Source: Diphasiastrum complanatum (taxonomy: Eukaryota > Streptophyta > Lycopodiopsida > Lycopodiales > Lycopodiaceae). Taken from it: a stretch of DNA of 64,000 nucleotides. The position numbers were made by a program, and so were the translations under genes. Each line of letters starts with the position of its first letter. Within the stretch, counting starts at the first letter, position 1. Positions 10,649 to 21,257 of this stretch are shown here, piece by piece. The DNA lies in the NCBI GenBank assembly GCA_029204225.1, contig CM055106.1, positions 3,091,519 to 3,155,518 of the forward strand, given 5' to 3'. Under the pieces are notes generated by a model that had not been told where the DNA came from, did no database searches, and was given only the letters and a program-made list of their open reading frames with translations.

Positions 10649-10660
10649 GCTCTGATACCA
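10649..10660 (-). other. Primer binding site (minus strand)
   Basis: GCTCTGATACCA on the plus strand is TGGTATCAGAGC on the minus strand, adjacent to the LTR end at 10661. This fixes the orientation of the element. Confidence 0.92.
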
Positions 10661-11291
10661 TGTGAAAGATTTCAGATCCTTAAGATCCAATCTACTTGAA
10701 TGATCTTTGGTTAGAAAGAGAAATACACTATCAATGTCACCAATGTAGAAAAATCAGCATCTACACACAATTTGAGATGCAAACACTAATAGAACTTGAT
10801 CAAACTTGAATGAAATGATTATGTACTGTTCCTGTCCATACAAAACCAGCAAGCTACTTTATTTCATACGTGTGGATCCAAAAATAACAAATATAGATCA
10901 TTCTACACATAGAATTGCAAGCAATCACCAAGATAGTGCACCAATGGATAGTAGAACCCATGAAATGAGATAGAGAAGAGAGAAGATGACTCTCTCCATG
11001 AGTTACATCCTTTTATAGCAGGTCCAAACCCTATTTGGCCACTTGGCTTTCCCACCAAAATGCTAACCCTACCAATTTTAGGTCTAGATTCAATGTACCC
11101 AACTTATTCAAATTGAATCTACTCAAACTCGCATTCTATCTTTCCCACACTTTCAAAAAGTGTTTATTCAAATGAAATTTAGACTAATGAACTTTGAAAA
11201 GTCAACCTCTAAGTCTAAAACAAGTTTTGGCCTCAATATGCCAAATATGGAAATATTGCAAAATGTGATGAAACTAGTTGAATCTTTCACA
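10661..11291 (-). repeat. 5' LTR of minus-strand copia family A
   Basis: 631 bp with terminal inverted ends: plus-strand TGTGAAAGATT at the left and GAATCTTTCACA at the right. A TATA box (GCTATAAAAGG) lies on the minus strand near 11012-11022. A diverged, truncated plus-strand copy lies at 13491-13793. Confidence 0.9.
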
Positions 11292-11585
11292 ATGAGCACT
11301 TATGGATTTCCTATCCATTTTATCTCCAACAAAGTCAGAATTTGAAAATCCAAATAAGCTAGGTGATGATCCCTCATACAATATGCCAAAATCTCAAGTT
11401 CCAATGACATACCTCAAAACTCGTTTTCCTAGCTTCCAATGCTCTTTGCTAGGATCTTGATGAATTGGCTCAATCTACCAACACAATAGCTTAGATCTGG
11501 TCTTGTGATGGTTGTATAGATGAGCGAACCAACTAGCTTCCTATAGAGAGTAATGTCCTTGAAGAATAGTTCATTAACTCTTAAA
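11292..11585 (-). pseudogene. Copia RNase H-region fragment
   Basis: Minus-strand translation gives FKDITLYRKLVGSLIYTTIT, RPDLSYCVGRLSQF, then (after a frameshift) FGILYEGSSP and SDFVGDKMDRKS. This is the linker between reverse transcriptase and RNase H of a copia polyprotein. It has a frameshift and an internal stop, and the family A LTR at 11291 cuts it in the middle of RNase H. It is an older element that served as insertion target. Confidence 0.85.
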
Positions 11586-11876
11586 AAATTGAATCAAATT
11601 CTACATGCAATTGCCAAAAACTTGATATACAGTCTTGTAGCCTCCAATGAGACCTTTCTAATGCAATTAAAGTCACCCAAATCCAGTAAGTGAAGAGTGA
11701 AAAATGGCCTACTTCAACATCAACAACCTAAATTGAGTTTTGACCTACAATAGATCAATTCTACATATGCAAGATGCTTGAATTTTGAGTAGAAATCAAT
11801 CTAGCACACTCTAGAATTGGTAACTTCTCCAAATCCTTGTTAAATATGGCTGATTTATTCATAACCTACCACAATA
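11586..11876 (-). repeat. Relic copia leader joined to the RNase H fragment (internal deletion)
   Basis: The sequence parallels the leader at 10320-10648 and lies between a degenerate primer site and the RNase H fragment. Gag through reverse transcriptase is therefore missing from this copy. Confidence 0.55.
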
Positions 11877-11888
11877 GCTTTGATACCA
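11877..11888 (-). other. Degenerate primer binding site
   Basis: GCTTTGATACCA differs by one base from the complement of the initiator tRNA-Met site. It is followed by an LTR-like start, TGACAAGATTT. Confidence 0.65.
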
Positions 11889-12400
11889 TGACAAGATTTC
11901 ATTAATCACTAAGATCCAAAATCATCTCTTGATTTTTAATTATGAATGACAACACAATTAGCACCATTGGTATAGGGAAACGCTCCTCAAGATCCTACTT
12001 ACAATACAAACACAATGGAGAACACACTATGGAGAAACCACCCAACCAAGTAGAAGAAACCAATCAAACTCTAGAAGCTTCATACCCAAGCCAAGGAATA
12101 GGAAGCATGAAAATAGAGTGAGAGCCTGGCAATGAATCAACCAAATGGTGGTGTAGTAGGGCGAGTTTAGCCTTTATATATAGAGCCTAGAACCAAATGA
12201 TCACTTAGTCATGCAAGGTCCCAACTCCCCTATACGTAGATTCATCTAGAATAGAGTCTCTATGCATGGATCCTCTATTCATAGAATTGTTATTGATAAC
12301 TCTACACATGTACATACGGTCCCAAACCTTGTACTAACTCCCTTTAAGTGTGTTCTGAGCCTCACACCGATATTAGTTACTTTCGGATCATGTCCAGTAT
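11889..12400 (-). repeat. Relic copia LTR (right end uncertain)
   Basis: It begins TGACAAGATTTC next to the degenerate primer site. On the minus strand a TATA-like CTATATATAAAGG lies near 12170-12184, as expected in an LTR. I could not place the outer end; 12400 is a guess. Confidence 0.45.
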
Positions 12401-13310
12401 GATGTGGCATAACTAACAACTTGCTTTATTGGAGTATCGTGTATCCAAGACTAGGAGTATACTGAATCCTGGACATAATATTCGTCCTCTTTAAATCTAG
12501 TTTTGTCTTCGAAACAAAAAAGAATTACAGAAACAATTGCTTTAACTTTCTGCAATAATTTTGAAAATCATTATCCTTAGTCTGACTTTCTTATGAAACA
12601 AGTACTCAAAGTTAAAATTGGGTTTCAACTGTTAACCTCTATTTTGGAGTACAAACTCAGGTTTGGAAAGCACACTAAACAATAAATTTCTCATCTGGGT
12701 GACACTCATCACAAGTTAGTAACACCTCCTTCATGTAAAACACTTACATGAAACACGGAGTGAAATATTACCTAACTTAGGAGATTAAAGTTAAATTATT
12801 ATAGTCTGAAATTATCCAGAAACTCTAGCAGACAATTCATAAAGCTTCCAGGTACAAATATCCTTAGAATCCATAATTCTAAAATATAATTATTCATTCA
12901 ACTAGAATCTCTAAGAGAATCATTAAGACATAGAATGATTAAAACTCAACTATGAGTATCCTAGATATTTTCTTGAGTTAAATGCCCCTGTTTCTAGCAT
13001 CAAATACAAGAAAATAACAATCGTTTATCTTAATAGATTTGTCTACCCCCATGATAACTGGAGATCCAATCAAAAGAACTGTACACAAGCATCTGCAGAC
13101 CATAAATTGCAGTAAAATAGCATCCACTAGATTAATTAATCTCTCCACAAGTAAAATAACTTACCTTGTGAGAATGTCTGTGAGATCCATACCCTTAATC
13201 CTAAGGGTACCCCTTACCCAAGCGTGATTCGCCAATTATCCCCCCAAACACTAAATGGGAAAATAGGGGTTAAAGTACTACTAGTTGCATAGGTATGTAA
13301 CACTTAGGCT
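12401..13310. other. Unassigned AT-rich DNA with one open stretch
   Basis: No recognised coding sequence. A plus-strand frame is open from about 13017 to 13227 (STPMITGDPIKRTVHK and onward, ending LRVPLTQA). It looks protein-like but I cannot name it. Probably older repeat sequence. Confidence 0.4.
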
Positions 13311-13490
13311 TCATCAGAGTCAATACCATGTTCTTGAGCATATCATTTTGCCTCCAACCTTCCCTTATGCTTATTGATAGATCCATCTTGGTTTTTCTTC
13401 ACCTTGAAGATCCATTTGCATCACCCAATAGCTTTCTTGTCCTTTGGTAACTCCGCCAATCTCCATGTTTCATTCTTTATAAGAGCTTGA
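13311..13490 (-). pseudogene. Copia reverse transcriptase N-terminal fragment
   Basis: Minus-strand translation reads NETWRLAELPKDKKAIG, a stop, CKWIFKVKKNQDGSINKHKG, a stop, YAQEHGID: the start of copia reverse transcriptase with two in-frame stops. It abuts the LTR fragment at 13491. Confidence 0.85.
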
Positions 13491-13793
13491 TGTAAGAGAT
13501 TTCAACTAGTTTAGTCTAGTTTAGTCATATTTTGGTAAATTGTCAATATGAGGCCAAAACTCATTTTAGACTTAGAGATAAACTTTTTGAAGCTTTATTA
13601 GTTTAAAATACATTCAATAAACACTTTTTGAAAGTGTGAGAAAGTTGGTAGTCAAGTTTGAGAGAGATTCAAATTTGAATGTTGGGTACTTTGAATCTAG
13701 ACCCAAAAATAGTAGGGTTTACATTTTGGAAGGAAAGCCAAGTGGCCAAATAGGGTTTGGACCTGCTTTAAAAGGATGTAACTCATGGAGAGA
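13491..13793 (+). repeat. Partial copia family A LTR, plus orientation
   Basis: It begins TGTAAGAGATTTC and follows the first roughly 300 bases of the LTR at 11291-10661 in reverse orientation, through the GGACCTGCTTTAAAAGGATG promoter region. It breaks off at GGAGAGA (13787-13793), a string shared with the copia B LTR that starts here. Confidence 0.8.
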
Positions 13794-14439
13794 CACATCA
13801 CGAACTTGAACAAGAAACAAACGAGAAGCATACTTGAACAAAAAATGTGCAACAGAATGAATTATTTGACTATCTCCATAAGCATGACTACGCCTATCAG
13901 AATGAAGAGAACTCTAGTGATAGAAATCACAGTCATTCTAGATTACGTAGCCAAACATTTAATGGATGAAGCGCTAGATGAATAATTTGTCACAAATTGC
14001 AAGACAAATTATCTGTTGCGAATGATTCGCGAAGAGCTAGACTGTGCTCGACTGATAATTAGTCGCGGATTGTTTGAGAAAGACAAGACTAAAAGTTGAT
14101 CATCTATTACCAGAAAGAGCAGCTAGAAAGATCATCCAAAATGAAGAACAGGCATAGCAATTTTAACATAGATATGAATGCAGAACAAAGAGCTGTATCA
14201 AATTAAGTATATTATGTATACAAGTTAATAATGCGGCAGAACACAATACAATAGCGGACGAAACCGCCTGTCCTACAAAGCTTATTTTGTCTGTAATGAG
14301 GAATGAAACCTCTTCTCTTAGTCTCTTCTTCACTCACTTGATCATCTGATCATCATAATGGTGTCCAGAATATGTATATATACATAATATTACAGGTGTG
14401 CACATGTCAGAGTGGATGTGTTGTCTGTCCTAAATCCCA
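13787..14439 (-). repeat. 3' LTR of copia family B (minus strand), slightly truncated
   Basis: It matches the LTR at 18456-19093. Its minus-strand start TGGGATTTAGGACAG (14439-14425) directly follows the purine tract at 14440-14459. Its minus-strand end is cut where it fuses to the family A LTR. Confidence 0.85.
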
Positions 14440-14459
14440 TTTTTAGTCTGCCTCCATTC
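14440..14459 (-). other. Polypurine tract of copia family B
   Basis: On the minus strand it is GAATGGAGGCAGACTAAAAA, directly before the LTR start. Confidence 0.65.
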
Positions 14460-14696
14460 TTGTTGTATATTTACTAACGTTGTCATGCAGCCTGCATATT
14501 TACACGCAAATTCGCACAGACAAATAAAGGGCAAAAAAATCACGAACACTGTGTTTTTACACAAGTTATGGTGATAGGCAAAAAGGGGACACTATCCTAC
14601 AGAATGTAGAAGGTGCCCTAAAAGCTAAGGCACTTTGTAAATCTTATCCTAAGGCCATTCGTAAGAGTGACCCACTTTTTGCATCATCACCAACGT

Positions 14697-17600
14697 TCAC
14701 TTCAGTACTGGCTGACGTCGCACATCTGGATCTGTGAATGCCTTGATCTTCAGACTGAGCAATGCATAAAATCTGTTGTGTGCATTAATATTGAGTTCTT
14801 TCATGAAAATGTCTGCAACCATGTCCTGCGTTCTGCAGTACGTTAAGCTTATCTCCCTGTCGAGAACCTTGCCCCTGATGTAGTGATATCTGATCTCAAT
14901 GTGCTTACTCCTAGAATGAAATCTAGGATTGGTCGATAAGGCAATAGCACTTTGGTTATCACAAAACAAAATTGTGGGGCTGTACTGATACAGATTGATG
15001 TCTGATAGCAAATTTCTCAACCAAAATGCTTCCTTAATAGATTGGGAAGCAGCAATGTATTTTACTTCAGTAGAAGAAAGTGCGATAGAGGTTTGCTTAT
15101 GACTGTTAAATGGAATAGGACCGTCGTTGAAGAAGAACGTAAATCCAGATCTGGATTTACGATTGTTTGCATCTCCTCCCTAGCTTGCATCAGAATAGCC
15201 ACTGAGCTAATGAAGACTGTTGTTGTTGACATCTCCATAGCAGATGCACTGGTCCATGGTAGCTCGAATATATCTCATGACTCGGATAAGAGCCTTCCAA
15301 TGGGTAATGTCAGGATTAGCCATATATTGGCTAAGTGAGCTTACATCAAAAGAGATATATGGTCTTGTACGGACCATTGCGTACATGAGAGATTCAAGTA
15401 TCGATCGATACAGATATTCTCTTATCTGCCCTCTTTCTGCTTGGTCTGGAGACATTGGTAACAGATGCAGGCCTGGATCCATTGGTGAGTGAGCTAATTT
15501 ACAATTCATAAAATTGTATCTGCTAAGAACATTGTGAAGATACCTTTGTTGAGTGATGTAAATCAGTCGATTTGCTCTGTCTCTGTGGATTTAAATTCCA
15601 AGATAGAAATGAGCTTCGCCCAGATCAGTCATGTCGAATTTTGAGAACAGCATATGTTTTGCATCCTTGACCATTTCGGTATTGTTGCTGAAGAGCAACG
15701 TATTATCAATGTACAAGGTGATGATAATGAAGGATTGCTGCACTAACCTTGAATAAATGTTACAATCAGCAATGCTTGGTTTGAATCCTTGTTCAATGAG
15801 GAATGTGTTGATCCTCTGAAACCAAGCTTTGGTAGACTGTTTCAAGCCGTACAATGCTTTGTGGAGTTTACAGACATGATTCTTCATGCCTTCCAGAACG
15901 TATCCTTCGGGCTGGATCATATAGATATCTTCTTGTATTACTCCATTCAGATAGGCTGTTTGTACATCAAGTTGATGTACTTCGAGGTCGACAACTGCAG
16001 CATAAGACAAGAGCATTTGGATTGATGTATGCTTGACGACTGGAGTAAAAGTCTCACTGTAGTCGACATTCGGGATCTGGGTGAATCCTTATGCTACTAG
16101 TCTAGCCTTCCTTTAATCAATTGCTCCGTTGGCATTATATTTGATCTTAAAGATCCACTTGCAATCAATAATATTGTAGCCAATAGGAGCTTTGACTAAT
16201 GACCATGTCTGATTCTTGATTAGAGAGGAATACTCTCTTTCCATGGCTTCTCTCCAGAGATCAGAGTCTAGTTGGCTAAGTGCCTCTTCGACTGTCGTCG
16301 ATTCCTGCATTAGGAGATAGGCAAACTCAAGAGTATACCTTGTGGGCTGTGTGCACATTCGGCTTGATCTTCTGAGAGGATTCGACTGATGAACCACTCC
16401 TGGGACTTGTTGCTTGGTAGCAGCAACATCTTTGTCTGATTCGTTGTCTCGAAGTGGGTCAACAATAGACACATCTGAGCCAGAAGCTCGGACTGTCGTG
16501 TCAATGGTAGGAGATGTAGGTTCTTCTTGAGAAATATCCTTGCCTTTGAAGTCGATGAACTGATCCTCGATAAAGACTATATCCCAGCTATAAAAGATTT
16601 GCTGGGTGTCAGGATCGTACAGGTTGTAGGTGTTATCAGACGAAGCCTTTTCACCACGCTCCTTGAAGATTCTGAAGTAGTTGAAAGCTTCTAATTTCTT
16701 CTTTATGAAACACACCATCGTCCTTCTGGAGAATTCGTCAATAAAGGTTATAGAATACTTGGCATCCTTCAACGAAGGATTTTTCATCGAGCCACAAATA
16801 TCTGAATGTACAACATCTAGCAATATGCTGATGGCTTGACTTAAATGGTTTCCTAGTCTGTTTACCAACTAGACAGTCTTTATAGACAGGTAACTCAACT
16901 TTTTTGTGAGGATAGTCGAGATCAAGAACAATAGATTGTCTAGACATTCGCTGTACAATAGCATGATTCAAATGACTAAGTCTATAATGCCAAAGTAAAC
17001 CTTTATTGTATGAATTGAAGTACTGAGAGCCTGACTAGAGGCAGAAAAGCAATGACTTGATTTATACAAGTATCCATGCCTCTTTTCAAGTGCTAGGATC
17101 TTGCCTATCATATCAACTACTTTACATTGATCACATTCAAATTTTACTCTGTGTCCTAGATCTGTGATTCTGCTTAAAGAGAGCAAATTCGTAGATAAGT
17201 TTGGTACATACAGGACTTTAGAGAGTAGCTTAGACTGATCATTCGCAAAGCATAATCTTACAATGCCTTCACCTTTAATAGCTTGTGTGCTATTGTCGCC
17301 AAGGTGAACAAACTTCTAGGTATTATAAGGTTTATAGGATTTAAAACAACCAATGAAACTAGTCATGTGCTGAGTGGCTCCAAAATCCAGTAACCAGGAA
17401 CTGTCGCCAGATGCTTCTTGATGGTTGGTCATGAAGGCATCATGATCTGCTTCTCGAATAGGCTATGGAACTTCTGCAGCTGCATTTGCCACTTGATTCG
17501 ACTGTCCCTTGCTATTGTTCTTCGCTTGAAGTATTTGGCAGTCTTGAATTTCATGGTTGTTTTGTTTGCAGTATCTGTAGAACAGCTTCTTCTTTGTCTA

Positions 17601-18304
17601 CGGATTCGACTGTTCCTTGTGTTGAGCTAATTTCTAGTTTGGCTTTGATTGCTTCGGGCCTTTCTTCTTCTTCTGCTTTGTCGTGCTCTTGTTGGTGTAC
17701 AAGGCGTGAGAATTAGTTGAGGAACTCGAGGCTTCATTCCTTCGCGTGTCTTCCTGCAACAACATAGTAATGACTCTTGAAAGAGTCAATTCTGGATGAG
17801 TCGTGATGATCATCACCCAGTTGTCGTAAGAACTTGGCAAGCTTGTAAGCAGTTGCATCACTGCGTCTGATCGTCTATGACAGATCCGACAGCGGCCATT
17901 TGTCTTAGCAGGTTCTTGAATTGATTAATGTGATTCTGCAGAGAATCACGATTCGTCATCTTGAGGGAGTAGAATTTCTTTCGAAGATGTAGCTTGGAAG
18001 CTATATCTCACACTTTGTATAGTGTGCTCAAGATAATCCGGACTTCTTTCGATGTCTGAGCCTCAGATACATGGCCAATTTGGGTATCCGTGATGTTGAG
18101 GATGATCAGCGCGAAAGCTTTTCCATCCTTCAACTTCCATCTAGCGATTGCCGCGTCGTCCGCTTCGGGTTTCCCTTCTGCACCTATAACAACGTCGTAC
18201 AATTCTTTTGCCTTTAGTATAGTTTTCATCTTAAATTTCCACAGATGGTAATTGGCTCCATCAAGCTTGTCCATGATAGGTATGGCTTTCCCTTGGAAAT
18301 CCAT
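14697..18304 (-). pseudogene. Copia family B gag-pol, multiply broken
   Basis: Gag starts at the ATG at 18304 (MDFQGKAIPIMDKLDGANYH) and shifts frame near 18010. The zinc knuckle near 17560 has lost its first cysteine (YRYCKQNNHEIQDC). The protease motif near 17385 reads DFG instead of DSG. Integrase (17186-16113) lacks most of its catalytic core: the frame jumps from RIFKERGEKAS to YNLYDPDTQQI. Reverse transcriptase (16016-15591) has YIDN where YVDD is expected. RNase H follows (15509-14697), ending with SKHIEIRYHY and ADIFMKELN. The copy cannot encode active enzymes. A less complete plus-strand copy lies at 47392-49362. Confidence 0.9.
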
Positions 18305-18443
18305 GTGGAAGAATTAGTCTAAGTGATAGGAGAAACTATTAGTGACTTAAGTATGAAAATCTGATATTTAAAGAATAAGAAAACAATTACTCTATCGGCT
18401 AGTAGAGTCTTGTACTGTGGAAGCAAATCAAGCTATGAAGATA

Positions 18444-18455
18444 GCTCTGATACCA
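18444..18455 (-). other. Primer binding site of copia family B
   Basis: GCTCTGATACCA (minus strand TGGTATCAGAGC) lies next to the LTR at 18456. Confidence 0.9.
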
Positions 18456-19093
18456 TGTTGGAGAGAGGGGGAGAATAAATGACGAACATGAACGAGAAGC
18501 GAACTCGAACAGAAAATGTTTGTGCACAACAAAATGAATTATTTGACTCTCACCGTAAGCATGACTACGCCTATCAGAATGAAGAGAATTTTAGTGATAG
18601 AAATCACAGTCATTCTAGATTACGTAGCCAAACATTTAATGAATGAAGCGCTAGATGAATAATTTGTCGCAAATTGCAAGACATATTATCTGTCGCGAAT
18701 GATTCACAAAGAGCTAGACTGTGCTCGACTGATAATTAGTCGCGAATTGTTCACGAAAGACAAGACTAAAAGTTGATCATCTATTACCAGAAAGAGCAGC
18801 TAGAAAGATCAGACAAAATGAAGAACAGGCATAACAATATTAACACAGATCTGAATGCAGAACAAAGAGTTGTATCAAATTAAGTATATCATGTATACAA
18901 GTTAATAATGCGGTAGAGCACAATACAATAGCGGTCAAAACCGCGTGTCCTACGAGGCTTATTTTGTCTGTAATGAGGAATGAAACCTCTTCTCTTAGTC
19001 TCTTCTTCACTCATAATGGTGTCCAAAATATGTATACATACATAATATTACAGGTGTGCAGATGTGAAAGTACAGAGTGGATGTGCTGTCTGT
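18456..19093 (-). repeat. 5' LTR of copia family B (minus strand)
   Basis: It begins TGTTGGAGAGAGG beside the primer site and matches 13787-14427 with scattered changes. It stops after TGTCTGT, short of the expected CCTAAATCCCA end. Confidence 0.85.
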
Positions 19094-19163
19094 AGGAGAT
19101 CGTGGGTGGCTGCAATTGTTGTCCAATCTGTCAGCGCAACTGCATGGAGTGAGCATAAAAAGG
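19094..19163. other. 70-bp filler between opposed copia B ends
   Basis: No match noticed elsewhere in the window. It separates the truncated 5' LTR from an inverted 3' end of the same family. Confidence 0.4.
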
Positions 19164-19456
19164 GTGCGACGTCAGCCAGTGCTGAAGTGAACGTTGGTGA
19201 TGATGCAAAAAGTGGGTCACTCTTACAAATGGCCTTAGGATAAGATTTACAGGGTGCCTTAGCTTTTAGGGCACTTCGACATTTTGTAGTGTCCCCTTTT
19301 TGCCTGTCACCATAACCTATGTAAAAACACAGTGTTCGCGATTCTTTTGCCCTTTATTCGTCCGTGCGAATTTACATGTAAATATGCAGGCTGCGTGACA
19401 ACATTAGTAAATATGCAGCAATTATGGAGGCAGAAAAAAAATGGGATTTAGGACAG
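19164..19456 (+). repeat. Copia B 3' terminal remnant, inverted relative to 14425-14723
   Basis: From GTGCGACGTCAGCC to TGGGATTTAGGACAG it is the reverse complement of 14425-14723 with small differences: the end of pol, the 3' untranslated part, the purine tract and the first 15 bases of the LTR. It is what remains of a plus-strand copia B copy, cut off just inside its 3' LTR. Confidence 0.85.
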
Positions 19457-19785
19457 TAGAAGGAGTAAATCCAACAATAGGCTTACCTCAAGTATCTATT
19501 CATTGTGGAAAGTGAGGATGGAGTCACTTCTTGAAATGAATGATGTTTTGGATATTGTTGTAGGTTTGAGGAGAGACCAGCAAATCAACAAGATAAAATG
19601 AGGTATGATAAGAGGGCCAAAAGGGCTCTACACATGATTAAGATGAATGTTACCAATGAACTTCTCAAGGAAGTTGGTAAGTGCACATCATCTTTGGAGG
19701 CTTGGAAAGCTTTGAAGAAGCTTTATGAATCCAAGTCTACATCAAGAGTGCTTACTCTTAGGAGACAAATCTTTCAAAGTTTGTG
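19457..19785 (+). pseudogene. Copia family A gag fragment
   Basis: From about 19473 the sequence follows the 5' part of gag of the family A copies (compare 9735-10030 minus): VRMESLLEMNDVLDIVV in one frame, then MRYDKRAKRALHMIKMNVTN and VLTLRRQIF in another after an indel near 19575. It ends near RRQIFQS where the LARD-type sequence begins. Confidence 0.85.
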
Positions 19786-19921
19786 TCAAAAATTGTGAAC
19801 TCTTGCAACTTTGCCGCGATGTGAAGTGAAGTGGCACGAAGCGAAGGTCAAATGGCGAACGATTCGCAAAAGTCACCGTACCTCGAAAATCCTAAGACAT
19901 GAAGTGAAGCAAAACTCGAAG

Positions 19922-21021
19922 ACCGGCGCCAAGTTCCTATGGCTGAAAATCTTTGATCGGTTCTAGCGGAGTCCAGAGAGCTCAGATCGATGTGCAATCA
20001 CCTCACACGATCTAGGCATGATTAAAGAAAGCCTGGGGATCAATAAAATCTAGAGAGAGAAAATGACTTTCTAGAAAGAGAAAATTATAGAGAGAGAAAA
20101 ACGTGCTTTACCAGCTTTGGTAGAGTGCTTGGTATGAGGGGGGTGTCGAATCACACCAATACTATAGGGGAGTGCAGGTTGCGACTCAGGGCGAGCTCCA
20201 ACCAAGTCTCAGCCTCCCTTGTTAAAATGTTGTCATGGCTCTCGCCTTGGCATGCTAGCGCCCCGGAGACTAGGGTCGGTCACACACTTGAAATGTAACC
20301 TTCTCAGATTTATCAATAAAGTGGGATTTTTCTCAAACTGACTCTGATTACGGGTTTCAGTGTTCGGTAAAAGCGCCAGTTGTAAGGCCGCTTCCAAATT
20401 TTTAAGCTGGCACATAGCTGAGGGTCGTATCCCGGGACGCTAGCGGTATGCCGTCAGGACCATTCGGTCCATGGCGCCAGTGGTATGCTGTCGAGACCAT
20501 TTGGTCCAGAACTGGTTGTCTCCATATCTGTCGCGGCTTGTGGTTCTGAGTGTTTCTTGCATCAACGTGAATGGGTTAAGCTCTTGGGGAACGGGCTCTA
20601 ACCTGTCGGCTGAGTTGGATGGCTTGCTTGGGTGGAAGTTACCTGTTTATGGCTGTCCAGTCTAGCATGGCGCCAGGTTGGCTTCCAGCGCTCGTGACGA
20701 AGCTTTTAGTTGGTTAAGTCTGATGTAAGACAGACCGCTTGCTTGGAATGGATGTTACTCGTTTGTAACGAAGCTTCGAGTTGGTTAAGTTTGATGTATG
20801 TCGGGCGGCTTGCTTGGAGGGAAGTCACCCACATCAGGACCCCCGATCTGGCATGGCGCCAGGTTTGATCTCAATGTTGGTTTTCGGAACTTCAAGTTGG
20901 TTAAATCTGATCGTTGTTGGCGAGTTGGCTGCTTGTATGTCAAGTGGGTTTGGATGGCAAGAGTTGAAGGCTAGGAAGCTAAGTCGTGGTTCTCGGCTCC
21001 CTTTGGGATGCCTGCGCTACA
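19922..21021 (+). repeat. 5' LTR of the LARD-type element (shared part)
   Basis: From CCGGCGCCAAGTTCC to GCGCTACA it parallels 23840-24928. It contains repeated sections built on GGCTTGCTTGG and GTTGGTTAAGT (20605-20920). Upstream, 19786-19921 does not match the right LTR. Confidence 0.85.
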
Positions 21022-21023
21022 TG

Positions 21024-21035
21024 TGGTATCAGAGC
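21024..21035 (+). other. Primer binding site of the LARD-type element
   Basis: TGGTATCAGAGC lies two bases after the LTR end CTACA, in plus orientation. Confidence 0.9.
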
Positions 21036-21257
21036 CGACTGGCCGGTCAGCTATGCGGATCTCACGGAAATGGCCACTGTTTGGGGTTCATCAAGACAAC
21101 TGTTGTGCAAGATGCTGCCCATAGTGTAAGCACGGGTGCGTCCACGGTCGGGGTGTCGGCAGAACGGGGGCTTGATGAGTCAAGGTGCTGCCCTTGAGGT
21201 GTAATCACGGTCAGTTTCCGCGGTTCGGGCATGACGCCATCTGCACTTAGGACAAAT

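Larger units (their letters stand above)
7013..11291 (-). mobile_element. Truncated minus-strand copia element, family A, with a chimeric 3' part
   Basis: Order on the minus strand is 5' LTR (11291-10661), primer site, leader, gag-protease-integrase, then unrecognised ORF sequence instead of reverse transcriptase. A matching 3' LTR is not found; after the family 1 insertion the next LTR-like sequence (490 downward) belongs to another family. Five bases beyond the 5' LTR (11292-11296) read ATGAG, a candidate target duplication whose partner is lost. Confidence 0.75.
13787..19093 (-). mobile_element. Copia family B element (minus strand), both LTRs present
   Basis: LTRs at 13787-14439 and 18456-19093 enclose a broken gag-pol and a primer site at 18444-18455. 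Both LTR outer ends are damaged: the left is fused to another LTR and the right lacks its last dozen bases. No target duplication can therefore be read. Confidence 0.85.

Noticed and set aside
13017-13227. Assignment of this ORF to an endogenous plant pararetrovirus.
   Set aside because: No reverse transcriptase, movement-protein or coat motif is visible nearby; kept only as an unrecognised ORF.
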